Origin: Hyphomicrobiales bacterium
Lineage (GTDB): Bacteria; Pseudomonadota; Alphaproteobacteria; Rhizobiales; Rhizobiaceae
Reading direction: 5' to 3'
Assembly: GCA_900468535.1 (NCBI GenBank)
Contig: UBTY01000041.1
Span: 62,001 to 126,000 of the forward strand
Length of the DNA stretch: 64,000 nt
Positions 33,107 through 41,532 of this stretch are shown one piece after another (position 1 is the stretch's first letter; each line of letters starts with the position of its first letter). Made by a program: the position numbers and the translations under genes. The notes beneath the pieces are model-generated. The model made no database searches. It had not been told where the DNA came from and saw nothing but the letters and a program-made list of their open reading frames with translations.

Positions 33107-34134
33107 CAGTTGCTCACCGTCACGTCTTTGTAGCGGGCAACGTCTTCTTTCAGCTCACCGAGAACCTTCTCCCAATCCGGTGCCCAGATCTCGACACCGT
33201 CAAGCATCGCGTGAAGCTTCTTGAAATTGTCGTCCGTCGGAGTGACGTCGGTGCGCACTGGCAATCCCATTGCGATCGTCGAAACTTCCTCCTGAGCCTT
33301 CTTGCTGATGAGGTAGTCGATAAGCTTCTTGCCGTTTTCGGCTTCAGGCGCCCCCTTCACCAGACCGATGAAGTAGGGGATCGGAAAGACGCTCTTCTTG
33401 CCGTCGGGGCCTGCTGGAAAGAAAATGCGGATGTTCGGATTGCTCGCGGACTGGGCAAGGTTCATCTGCATGTCGCCGTTGGCGATGTAGATCTCGCCCT
33501 TGTTGACGAGCGCGGTGAGTTTGCCGGTCGAAGCCGACGGGCCGAGATTGTTCGCCTGCAGCTTCTGAAGGTAGTCGAACGCCTGTTCCTTGCCGCCAAA
33601 GGACTTGAATGTCTGCAGCATGAACGCTGTGCCGTCGCCCGCCTGGCCAGGCGTCGAGTACTGGACCTTGCGCTTGTATTTGGGGTCGAGGAGATCTTCG
33701 TACGTGGCCGGCGGCGCCTTGAGAACTTCGGCATTGTAGATGAAGTTCGGATAGTTGTTCACGACGGCAACGAACATTCCGTTCGGATCGCGGTCATGAT
33801 CGCCGAGCTTGTCGGCCTCCTTCGGCGTATAGGCCTGGAGCAGACCATCAGCGGCAGCCTTCTGAATGAAGGGCGGATAGGTCATCAATACGTCTGCCTG
33901 CGTGTTCGACTTTTCCTTCGCCACGCGATCGACGACGCCGCTGGAGCCGGCCTCGACGTATTGGACCTTGACCCCGGTTTCCTTCGTGAATGCCTCGAAC
34001 TGCTTGCCAAGCCAGCTCGGTTCACCATCATGGAGCCCGTCGACGCTGTAGATTGTGACGACGTCGCCCGCCAGGGCCGGCGAGATCGTTGTGGCGATGA
34101 GGCATGCGGCTGTAAGGAATAGGCTGGCCTTCAT
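33106..34134 (-). CDS. phnS: 2-aminoethylphosphonate-binding periplasmic protein (PhnS-like)
   Basis: The 342-residue protein has a cleavable signal (SLFLTAACLIATTISPALA). It is a family 1-type binding protein: VTIYSVDGLHDGEPSWLGKQ, GVKVQYVEAGSSGVVDRVAKE, LMTYPPFIQKAAADGLLQAY, FIYNAEVLKAPPATYEDLLDP. This matches PhnS-type receptors. AGGAGA precedes the ATG at 34134; the open frame to 34281 has no ribosome site. It leads the uptake operon phnSTUV-nptA-orf. Confidence 0.9.
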   Translation of the reverse strand: MKASLFLTAACLIATTISPALAGDVVTIYSVDGLHDGEPSWLGKQFEAFTKETGVKVQYVEAGSSGVVDRVAKEKSNTQADVLMTYPPFIQKAAADGLLQAYTPKEADKLGDHDRDPNGMFVAVVNNYPNFIYNAEVLKAPPATYEDLLDPKYKRKVQYSTPGQAGDGTAFMLQTFKSFGGKEQAFDYLQKLQANNLGPSASTGKLTALVNKGEIYIANGDMQMNLAQSASNPNIRIFFPAGPDGKKSVFPIPYFIGLVKGAPEAENGKKLIDYLISKKAQEEVSTIAMGLPVRTDVTPTDDNFKKLHAMLDGVEIWAPDWEKVLGELKEDVARYKDVTVSN

Positions 34135-34254
34135 GAAGTTCTCTCCTGAGCTAATGCGTTGACTGTTCCCAAAGGTCGTTTCCGCGGAGGGCTTTGATCG
34201 CTCCTCTCTTGTTGCACGGTCATCTTGTTGATGAAAAAACGATAAGTAAAATCT

Positions 34255-34268
34255 ATTCGTTTTATGAT
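34255..34268. promoter_or_regulatory. candidate regulator site upstream of phnS
   Basis: ATTCGTTTTATGAT in an AT-rich stretch 121 bp upstream of phnS shares 12 of 14 bases with ATTAGATTTATGAT in the phnW/phnR promoter (38451-38464). It may be a binding site of the nearby LysR protein. Confidence 0.35.
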
Positions 34269-34346
34269 TATATAGACCCAATTTATCGACTGGCAGACCT
34301 GCTCAAGCAGTGAGCAACGCGATATCGAAAATGCCTCGACCACAAC

Positions 34347-34375
34347 AAAAAGGCGCCGCGCTTTCGCACGACGCC
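34347..34375 (-). terminator. factor-independent terminator of phnWAY
   Basis: On the minus strand, a 10-bp GC-rich stem (GGCGTCGTGC with GCGCGGCGCC, two G-U pairs) closes a GAAA tetraloop and is followed by TTTTT. It starts 28 bp after the phnY stop. It separates the degradation operon from the uptake operon. Confidence 0.85.
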
Positions 34376-34403
34376 GCCATTTCGCCTTCGTGATCGATCG
34401 GGT

Positions 34404-35861
34404 TCAGGGCCACGGCAACGAGAAGGTCTTGACGTTCGTGAAGCTCTTCATCGCTTCGACGACACCTTCCTTGTAGCCATTGCCCGAGTCCTTGATGCCG
34501 CCGAAAGGAGACATTTCGATCCGGTACCCGGGAACCTCCCAGATGTTGACTGTCCCGACGTTCAGGCCCGAGATAAACCGCTGCATACGACGGAAATCAT
34601 TCGTGCAGACCCCGGACGACAGCCCGAAGGCGGTCGAGTTCGAAATAGCGATCACCTCGTCGTCATTGTCGGGAACCCGCACGATCGGGATGATCGGCGC
34701 GAAGGTCTCCTCCATGACCAGTTCCGATGCGTGACTGACGTTGTCGACCACGATTGGAGGAAGGAGCGCGCCCTTGCGGCCGGGATTGTAGAGGACCCTT
34801 GCGCCCTGCTCCGCGGCCAGCTCGACGCGCCGTTCGAATACGGTCGCGGCCTTCTCGTGCACGACCGTCCCCAGGTCTGTGGTCCTGTCCATCGGATCGC
34901 CGAATTTCAGTTTCCGCGCGCGATCGAGAACCAACGGCACGAAGCGATCGGCGACCTTCTCCTGGCACAGGATGCGCTTAACGGCCGTACACCTCTGGCC
35001 GGAATTCTTCGTGGCGCCTGCGACCGCCAGATCCGCGGCCCTGGCAAGATCGTCGTCCGAGAGATCGTTCAGAATGATGAGTGGGTCGTTTCCTCCGAGT
35101 TCAAGCACCTGGCGCTTGTAGTGGGCGTTGGCAGCAATCAGCTTGCCGACCGGGACGCTACCGGTGAAGGTTATCAGGTCGAAATCGGGGTTGGTGATCA
35201 TCTCCATGCCGATGTCTTGCGGCCAGCCCGTGACCACCGATAGCATTTCCGGCGGCAGGCCCGCCTCGTAGAGAATGTCTGCGAGAAGAAGCGCCGTCAT
35301 CGGCGTAAGTTCTGTCGGCTTCAGAACCACGCAGTTGTTGGTAGCGATGGCAGGCGCCACCTTGTGCGCCACCATGTTCAAAGGGTGGTTGAACGGCGTA
35401 ATCGCCGAAATCGCCCGTAGCGGTTCTCGCGTCGTAAAGATTTTCCTGGCCTTGCCGTGAGGCGTGAGGTCGCAGGAGAACACCTCGCCGTCGTCGCGAA
35501 TGCATAGCTGCCCCGAGAGCGTTAGGACATCGTAGGCGCGCCCGACTTCGTAGAGGGAGTCGGCCTTCGAGATGCCGAGCTCCAGCGTGATCAGATCCGA
35601 TATCTCCTCCTTGCGGGCCACGAGTGCCTCGGCTGCCGAAAGGAGAATCCGCTGTCGTTCGTAACGCGTGAGCTTCGGGGTGTAGCCGGAAGCGACGCGG
35701 AAGGCTTCCCGTGCGTGCGAAGCATCGCCCGCGGGAACGGTCCCGATCACGGCGTCATTCCAGGGATAGCGAACATCCACGACGCTATCCGTATCGACCT
35801 TCCTGCCGGCGATCCGCATCGACATGTGGCGGACGCCGAATCCCGTCTCTATTTTCGTCAT
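34404..35861 (-). CDS. phnY: phosphonoacetaldehyde dehydrogenase (PhnY-like)
   Basis: The 485-residue NAD(P)-dependent aldehyde dehydrogenase has ITPFNHPLNMVAHKVAPAIA, the Rossmann region ITFTGSVPVGKLIA, the catalytic Glu in VLELGGNDPL and catalytic Cys in NSGQRCTAVKRILC. It would oxidise phosphonoacetaldehyde to phosphonoacetate. The assignment rests on family plus the PhnA and PhnW neighbours, as known in Sinorhizobium meliloti. It starts 11 bp after phnA and ends just before the terminator. Confidence 0.9.
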   Translation of the reverse strand: MTKIETGFGVRHMSMRIAGRKVDTDSVVDVRYPWNDAVIGTVPAGDASHAREAFRVASGYTPKLTRYERQRILLSAAEALVARKEEISDLITLELGISKADSLYEVGRAYDVLTLSGQLCIRDDGEVFSCDLTPHGKARKIFTTREPLRAISAITPFNHPLNMVAHKVAPAIATNNCVVLKPTELTPMTALLLADILYEAGLPPEMLSVVTGWPQDIGMEMITNPDFDLITFTGSVPVGKLIAANAHYKRQVLELGGNDPLIILNDLSDDDLARAADLAVAGATKNSGQRCTAVKRILCQEKVADRFVPLVLDRARKLKFGDPMDRTTDLGTVVHEKAATVFERRVELAAEQGARVLYNPGRKGALLPPIVVDNVSHASELVMEETFAPIIPIVRVPDNDDEVIAISNSTAFGLSSGVCTNDFRRMQRFISGLNVGTVNIWEVPGYRIEMSPFGGIKDSGNGYKEGVVEAMKSFTNVKTFSLPWP

Positions 35862-35872
35862 TCGCCCCTCCC

Positions 35873-37135
35873 TCAGCCCACCGGCTGCGCGGCGGCAACC
35901 ACCGCATAGTAGAAAGCGTCGAAGTTGCGCAGCGACGCCGCCGACTGAAGTTCGGGGAGCTTGCGATTGACGATGAAGGGTACGCGTTGCTCCGTCAGGC
36001 CACCATGCGAGCGCAGCGGTTCGTTGAGTGCTGCCAGGTCATGTCGATGCTCACTTGTGCCGAGCGTCTTGTTCTCTGACGAAATCATGACAACGTCGCC
36101 GATACGGTCGTCGGGCAGTTCGAAGCGGACGCAGGCTTCCGGACGCGACAGGACGAGATCGATCCCATCGATCTCGGAGAGCCTTGCCATGATGTCCTCG
36201 CGGTCGGCGTCCTCCGGGAGGTAAGCCGTCGCAAATGAGCCTAGCGCACCGTGGTGGACAACATAGGGGTCGGTGATCGGCAGGATGACCCGGGCCTTGT
36301 CCTTGCCGAGCCACTCGTCGAGGAGGTCCTGGACATAGACGACATCAGGCGTGCCGTCCGCCTTGTGCTTGGGCTTCATGCCGTGATCCGCGGTAACGAC
36401 GACGGCCGCACCCATAGCGTCAAGTTCGGCCAGATACTTGTCGAACATTTCGTAGAACGAGTTGGCCTCGGGAACGCCGGGCGCATATTTGTGCTGCACG
36501 TAGTCGGTGGTCGTCAGATACATGATATCGGGGCGAAACTCCTTGAGAAGCTTCACGCCGGCGGCAAACACGAATTCGGAAAGATCCGCGGAATAGACTT
36601 CAGGGACAGGACGGCCAAGCCATGACGAGGCATTGTCCAGACCGTTCTCCTGCTTGGTCGTCTGATCCGACTTTTCCGACGAGAAGCAGATCGCGCGGCC
36701 CTCGGAGAAGGTCAGGCCCTTGCCGAGCAGCGCACGAAGCTTGTCCTTCGCGGTGACAACAGCCACCTTCGCCCCGGCATCGTGGAAGGCCTTGAAGATT
36801 GTGGGTGCACGCAGGAAACGGGGGTCGTTCATCATGACCTCCTTCCCCGTCTGCGGTTCGTAGAGATAGTTCCCGCAGATCCCGTGGATCGCCGGAGGGC
36901 GGCCGGTCGCGATCGAAAGGTTGTTCGGGTTGGTGAAGCTCGGAATGACGCTGAGTGCCGTACGCTCGGTGCCGTTCTTCCGGATACGCTTCAATGTTGG
37001 CATCAATCCGGCGTCGATAGCGGCGTCAAGGTAGTCGGGTTCGCAGCCATCGAGGCAGATCGCAATGGCGGGGACCTGTGGCCACGGGTAGGATCGGCGA
37101 TTGACGCTGACGGTGATCTTGGAAATCTGGTTCAT
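35873..37135 (-). CDS. phnA: phosphonoacetate hydrolase
   Basis: The 420-residue alkaline-phosphatase-superfamily protein matches PhnA in length. It has the metal-site strand IAICLDGCEPDYLDAAI, the nucleophile Thr in VIPSFTNPNNLSIATG, VVVTADHGMKPKHKADG and VHHGALGSFATAY. It cleaves the C-P bond of phosphonoacetate to acetate and phosphate, using two zinc ions. I use the ATG at 37135 (MNQISKITVS) because upstream residues lie inside phnW. It sits between phnW and phnY in one operon. Confidence 0.93.
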   Translation of the reverse strand: MNQISKITVSVNRRSYPWPQVPAIAICLDGCEPDYLDAAIDAGLMPTLKRIRKNGTERTALSVIPSFTNPNNLSIATGRPPAIHGICGNYLYEPQTGKEVMMNDPRFLRAPTIFKAFHDAGAKVAVVTAKDKLRALLGKGLTFSEGRAICFSSEKSDQTTKQENGLDNASSWLGRPVPEVYSADLSEFVFAAGVKLLKEFRPDIMYLTTTDYVQHKYAPGVPEANSFYEMFDKYLAELDAMGAAVVVTADHGMKPKHKADGTPDVVYVQDLLDEWLGKDKARVILPITDPYVVHHGALGSFATAYLPEDADREDIMARLSEIDGIDLVLSRPEACVRFELPDDRIGDVVMISSENKTLGTSEHRHDLAALNEPLRSHGGLTEQRVPFIVNRKLPELQSAASLRNFDAFYYAVVAAAQPVG

Positions 37136-37160
37136 CTGGATTGGGCTCCGTCGTTTCGGG

Positions 37161-38366
37161 TCAGGCGGCAAGGCGAGCGCGTTCTGCAAGCGCTGCCTGT
37201 GGTGGGTCGGCGCGGTCGACGCCCATTTCGGCAAGCGATGCAGCGGCCGCGTCGACAACGCGCCGCATGACATGCTGGTCCATCCGTCCGATGCAGCCGA
37301 TGCGGAAGCTGTCGACGACCGTGAGTTTGCCGGGATAGATGATGAATCCCTTGTCCTTCATGAGTTCGTAAAAGCGCTCGAACCGGAAGTTCTGGTGCGC
37401 CGGGCTGAAGAAGGTCACGATGATGGGTGACAGCCATTCGTCGCCAAGCAACGTCTCGAAGCCGAGGTTTCTCATGCCGGAGACCATGACATTGCGATTG
37501 TTGGCGTAGCGTGCACCGCGAGCGCCCACACCGCCCTCTTCCTCATGCAGTCTGAGCGCTTCGAGAAAGGCCGCGACGACGTGGGTCGGGGGCGTGAAGC
37601 GCCACTGCCCAGTCTTGTTCATGTAGTCCCACTGCGCGTGGACATCGAGACTGAGGGAGTGGCTGCGCCCCTTTGCTTCCTCGAGTTCGCTTTTGCGCGC
37701 AATGATGAAGCCGAACCCCGGCACGCCCTCGATGCATTTGTTGGCCGAGGACACGATCGCCTCGTAGCGAAAGTGTTCCGATGTCGCCGGCACAGCGCCA
37801 AAGGCACTCATGGAGTCCACGAGAAGCTTTCGGCCACGGGAATAGACCGCCTCGGAAATCTCGCGCAGCGGATTCAGGATGCCCGAACTCGTCTCACAAT
37901 GGACGACGACGACATGGGAGATAGAGGGATCCGCATCGAGCGCTGCCGCGACCTCATGACCTCGCGGCGGCATGTAGTCGCCCTTGTCGATCGCGACATG
38001 ATCGCGGCCAAGATAGGTCAGCGTCTGTGCGATACGTTTGCCGTAGGCGCCGTTCATCAGGACAAGTGTCCGGCTTTCTTTCGGAACGAAGCTGCCGAGC
38101 ATCGCCTCTACAGAAAACGAGCCGCTTCCCTGCATCGGGACGCAATCATATTCGCCCTTCGTGTCGCCTGCGATCGTCAGCAGTTGTGAACGCAGCGATG
38201 CCGTCATCTGCCTGAAGTCGCCATCCCAGGACCCCCAGTCCCGCAGCATTGCCGCCTTCACCTCATAGGCTGTGGTGAGCGGTCCGGGTGTCAGAAGATA
38301 CGGCTCGCCGAGCCGGGGAGCCTCAAAGGGCGCTTGAAAGCTGGTCGGGGCAGTGGAAGCTGACAT
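37161..38366 (-). CDS. phnW: 2-aminoethylphosphonate:pyruvate aminotransferase
   Basis: The 401-residue fold-type I PLP enzyme has YLLTPGPLTTAYEVKAAMLRDWGSWD, MQGSGSFSVEAMLGSFVP, VHCETSSGILNPL, LLVDSMSAFGAVP and the PLP-lysine motif SSANKCIEGVPGFGF. It transfers the amino group of 2-aminoethylphosphonate to pyruvate, giving phosphonoacetaldehyde and alanine. The C-terminal 25 residues extend beyond many homologues. It leads phnWAY, divergent from the LysR gene. Confidence 0.94.
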   Translation of the reverse strand: MSASTAPTSFQAPFEAPRLGEPYLLTPGPLTTAYEVKAAMLRDWGSWDGDFRQMTASLRSQLLTIAGDTKGEYDCVPMQGSGSFSVEAMLGSFVPKESRTLVLMNGAYGKRIAQTLTYLGRDHVAIDKGDYMPPRGHEVAAALDADPSISHVVVVHCETSSGILNPLREISEAVYSRGRKLLVDSMSAFGAVPATSEHFRYEAIVSSANKCIEGVPGFGFIIARKSELEEAKGRSHSLSLDVHAQWDYMNKTGQWRFTPPTHVVAAFLEALRLHEEEGGVGARGARYANNRNVMVSGMRNLGFETLLGDEWLSPIIVTFFSPAHQNFRFERFYELMKDKGFIIYPGKLTVVDSFRIGCIGRMDQHVMRRVVDAAAASLAEMGVDRADPPQAALAERARLAA

Positions 38367-38450
38367 CGTGCGTCTCCGGCTGTTGCGTGTGGCCCGACAA
38401 TGGGAGAGAGCCAGATATCTGTAAAATCGTTATTTCGAATTGATGTATCG

Positions 38451-38464
38451 ATTAGATTTATGAT
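38451..38464. promoter_or_regulatory. candidate regulator site in phnW/phnR promoter
   Basis: ATTAGATTTATGAT lies in the AT-rich divergent promoter region, 30 bp before the LysR gene start, and shares 12 of 14 bases with the site upstream of phnS. Autoregulation and control of both phn operons would follow, as inference. Confidence 0.35.
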
Positions 38465-38493
38465 ATCGACAGTGACCAAAACCGAGGATGTCC

Positions 38494-39378
38494 ATGCGCT
38501 ACGTCCAGCTCAGAGCCTTTCACTACGTAGCCACCTGCGGTGGTTTTTCGCGTGCGGCAGAGGCATTGTTCCTCACCCAGCCCGCAATCTCGGACCAGGT
38601 ACGCAAGCTCGAGGAAGAGTATGACGTCCTGCTCTTCATGAGAAACAAGAAGCAGGTGGTCCTGACACAATCAGGCAGGGATCTCCTGGAGATCACGAGG
38701 AGAATGTTCGATACCGAGCAGCAGGCGCTCGACCTGCTCTCTGAGTCTCGAGCCCTTCGTTCGGGCACGCTTCGTATCGTCGCCGACGCTGCGCACCATC
38801 TTCTTCCGATCCTCGCGGAATTCCGGGCACGGTTTCCGACCGTCCACATCAATGTCCGAACGGGAAATACCGAGACGGTGGTTTCCAACCTCTATTCCTA
38901 CGACGCCGATATCGGTGTCCTCGGCGAAATCCCCGAGAGCAAGGACTTCGAGGTCATCAAGCTGAACTCCACGCCCATCATTGCATTCGTCGCCGCGGAC
39001 CATCCGCTGGCAGGCGTCGGCGAGATCAGGCTCGATCAACTCGGCTCACATGCCCTTGTCATGAGGGAGCGCGGCTCGAAAACGCGCCAAAAGCTCGAAG
39101 AGAGCGCGGAAGCGGCGGGCATCGATCTTACCCCGACCATCGAAGCGGAGGGCCGAGAAGCGGTCCGCGAGATCGTGGCGGCCGGCGGGTGCGTTGGGTT
39201 CGTTTCAAGCGCCGAGTTCGGAAAAGACGGACGCCTTGTTCCCCTGCAGATCATCGGAGCAGAGATGTTCATGGACGAAGCGTTGATTTGTTTGAAAGAA
39301 CGTACAGGCGCCAAACTGGTCAATGCATTCTTCAAGATCGCCGCCGAGCGATCGAAAGGCGACGCATCCGAGCATTGA
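38494..39378 (+). CDS. phnR: LysR-family regulator of phosphonate genes
   Basis: The 294-residue protein has the LysR helix-turn-helix (YVATCGGFSRAAEALFLTQPAISDQVRKLEEEY, residues about 11-45) and a C-terminal sensor domain (GTLRIVADAAHHLLPIL, VIKLNSTPIIAFVAADHPLA). GAGG sits 6 bases before the ATG at 38494; an ATG at 38488 is also possible. Its divergence from phnW strongly suggests it activates the pathway in response to 2-aminoethylphosphonate or an intermediate. The gene symbol follows use for this position and is not proven. Confidence 0.85.
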   Translation: MRYVQLRAFHYVATCGGFSRAAEALFLTQPAISDQVRKLEEEYDVLLFMRNKKQVVLTQSGRDLLEITRRMFDTEQQALDLLSESRALRSGTLRIVADAAHHLLPILAEFRARFPTVHINVRTGNTETVVSNLYSYDADIGVLGEIPESKDFEVIKLNSTPIIAFVAADHPLAGVGEIRLDQLGSHALVMRERGSKTRQKLEESAEAAGIDLTPTIEAEGREAVREIVAAGGCVGFVSSAEFGKDGRLVPLQIIGAEMFMDEALICLKERTGAKLVNAFFKIAAERSKGDASEH

Positions 39379-39450
39379 TGCGCAGCGCAACGACCATTCA
39401 GCGTTCCAGCCTATGGCGGATCAGCTCAAGCGATCGTGCCGCTGGTCAGC

Positions 39451-40260
39451 TTACGCTCCAAGAACCGCCGCGCGGTCAACCGGCCTCGGAGTGCGCGAAG
39501 CCGCGTCTCCCGCGTGCCACTCTTCCGTTGAAATATCTCCGGCAGCGTTCAGCTTCGTGCAGACGAAATGCGACAGCTTGTCCTGGGAGATTACCGCAGC
39601 GCTCAAACGACCGGATCGGTATGCCCCGGTATCCAGCGCGATACGATTGTTGTAGACCTCCGGCCGCAACGAGTTTGTGATGGTGTGACCGTGGACGACG
39701 ATATGATCGAAAGGGTCCGCGTGGTCGAGGAACCCTGCCCGAATCCAGCGCAGATCGTAATCGGTTTGCGCAGCCAGCGGCAGCCCGGGACGGACGCCAG
39801 CGTGGACAAAGCAGTAGCGGCCGATTTCCTTGTACGTCAGCGCATTATCTAAAAGAGCGGCATGGCGCGGGAACGCCTCGCGAATGTCTTTGGCGATACC
39901 CCGGAAATCAGGCACCGGCCGACCGGAATAGGCACTGACGGTCGCCATCCCGCCCCAATCCATCCAGTTGATGGCATCCTCAGGAGATAGATCCTCGCGA
40001 AGCAGGGAGCCAAGGTAAAAATCGTGATTGCCGAGGATCAGCTCCGAGCCGGGGTAAAGATCAAGTGTCGACGCGACAAGATCGAGGACCTGCGGACTGC
40101 AGGGACCTCGGTCGATCAAGTCGCCCAGGAATATCACAATCGGCTTGACCCGGCCGCGACCGGCGGCAACCGCGATGTGGCCAAGCAGGACTTCAAGGAG
40201 ATCGGCGCGTCCGTGAACATCGGCAATTGCATATATCTCGCTCTGTGTATCATCGGTCAT
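39451..40260 (-). CDS. PPP-family metallophosphoesterase
   Basis: The 269-residue protein has the motifs of PPP serine/threonine phosphatases and ApaH: IYAIADVHGRADLL, IVIFLGDLIDRGP, LILGNHDFYLGS, CFVHAGVRPGLPLAAQ and HIVVHGHTITNSL. A binuclear metal centre would hydrolyse phosphoesters, protein phosphate or dinucleoside polyphosphates. It is convergent with the LysR gene. A functional link to phosphate release in the phn cluster is possible but unproven. The start at 40260 gives MTDDTQSEIYAI. Confidence 0.87.
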   Translation of the reverse strand: MTDDTQSEIYAIADVHGRADLLEVLLGHIAVAAGRGRVKPIVIFLGDLIDRGPCSPQVLDLVASTLDLYPGSELILGNHDFYLGSLLREDLSPEDAINWMDWGGMATVSAYSGRPVPDFRGIAKDIREAFPRHAALLDNALTYKEIGRYCFVHAGVRPGLPLAAQTDYDLRWIRAGFLDHADPFDHIVVHGHTITNSLRPEVYNNRIALDTGAYRSGRLSAAVISQDKLSHFVCTKLNAAGDISTEEWHAGDAASRTPRPVDRAAVLGA

Positions 40261-40457
40261 AAGACGCAAATTCTCCGTTCGGCATGCAGTAACCTTTCCC
40301 GTTCCTGACAGGACATAACCCTTCCCGAAAGGTAAGGTCATGTCCTGCTTGGATGGCGATCCGGAATTCCGCATCTGCGGGTCATTGGCAACGCCTGCGC
40401 CTCCTTCGAAGCGTGCTCAAAGGCCTATGGCGGTACCGGTTGGCAATCCAACTCAAG

Positions 40458-41516
40458 CTACAGAGAGACACTCCGGCCAGTCCTCACGCTTTCGTCGGCG
40501 GCAATGCAGATACGCAGCGAGGTTACAGCATCATCCATGTGACGGGCGAGATCGAGGTTTTCGACCACGGACCGATAGACGAAATCCTGTTCCCGATCGC
40601 ACAGCGCCTGATGGCCCGGCTCGTCATGCATATCAAGCCAATCATCCGCCTTCGCGAGAGAACCATCGGCCTTCATCTCCGCATGATGGACACGCAATCT
40701 GGATGTCCGCGTATGCGCGTCGAGATCCGCGGAGCTTGCGCCCTCGTCCATGACGATGGAAACGGAGCCATTCGGTGAGATCACGTCCTTTACGAAGAAG
40801 GCGGTCTCCGACATCATCGGACCCCAGCCGGCCTCGTACCAGCCGACGCTTCCATCCTCGAACAGCACCTGGAAATGGCCGTAATTATACATGCCATCAG
40901 GCAGGCCCCCTGCCATCTTCACGCCCATGCCGCGCACTTCCACCGGCTTTGAATCGGTGATCTGGCACATGACGTCAACATAGTGCACGCCGCAATCGAC
41001 GATCGGCGATGTTGTCTGCATGATTGACTTGTGGATCGCCCAGGCACTGCCGCTCGACTGCTGGTTGAGGTTCATGCGGAAAACATAGGGACCGCCGAGG
41101 TCGCGTGCCTCATCGATCAGCCGCATCCAGGATGGGTGATGGCGCAGGATATAGCCGATGACGAGTTTCCGGTCATTGGCCTTGGCAGCGGCCACGACGC
41201 GTTCCGCATCGGCCACATTGGCGGCAAGCGGCTTTTCGACGAAGACATGCGCGCCGCTTTCCAGCGCCGCGACAGCCATATCCGCATGGGTGTTGGTATG
41301 AGTCGCGATGCAGACAACATCGGGCTTGAACTCTTCAAGCGCCTGCAAATAGTCGTGACGCAAGGGATAGGAGCGCAGTTCTTCCGGCAGGTCGGGAACC
41401 GAGCGGTTGACGAGGCCTACTATCTCGAAACCAGGGTGATTGTGATGGGCGAGCGCATGGCTCTTGCCCATCTGACCGAGGCCGACCACCAGAACCTTGA
41501 GTTTTTGCGTTGTCAT
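40458..41516 (-). CDS. Gfo/Idh/MocA-family sugar oxidoreductase
   Basis: The 352-residue protein has the N-terminal NAD(P) site KVLVVGLGQMGKSHALAHH and the family signature HVFVEKPLAANVADAERVV. The C-terminal part is the alpha/beta substrate domain (SPIVDCGVHYVDVMCQITD). Its start is 16 bp after the GMC gene stop, so they are one operon. It could oxidise or reduce a sugar, cyclitol or a keto-sugar product of the GMC enzyme. Confidence 0.9.
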   Translation of the reverse strand: MTTQKLKVLVVGLGQMGKSHALAHHNHPGFEIVGLVNRSVPDLPEELRSYPLRHDYLQALEEFKPDVVCIATHTNTHADMAVAALESGAHVFVEKPLAANVADAERVVAAAKANDRKLVIGYILRHHPSWMRLIDEARDLGGPYVFRMNLNQQSSGSAWAIHKSIMQTTSPIVDCGVHYVDVMCQITDSKPVEVRGMGVKMAGGLPDGMYNYGHFQVLFEDGSVGWYEAGWGPMMSETAFFVKDVISPNGSVSIVMDEGASSADLDAHTRTSRLRVHHAEMKADGSLAKADDWLDMHDEPGHQALCDREQDFVYRSVVENLDLARHMDDAVTSLRICIAADESVRTGRSVSL

Positions 41517-41532
41517 TCAGGCAATCTCCAAG

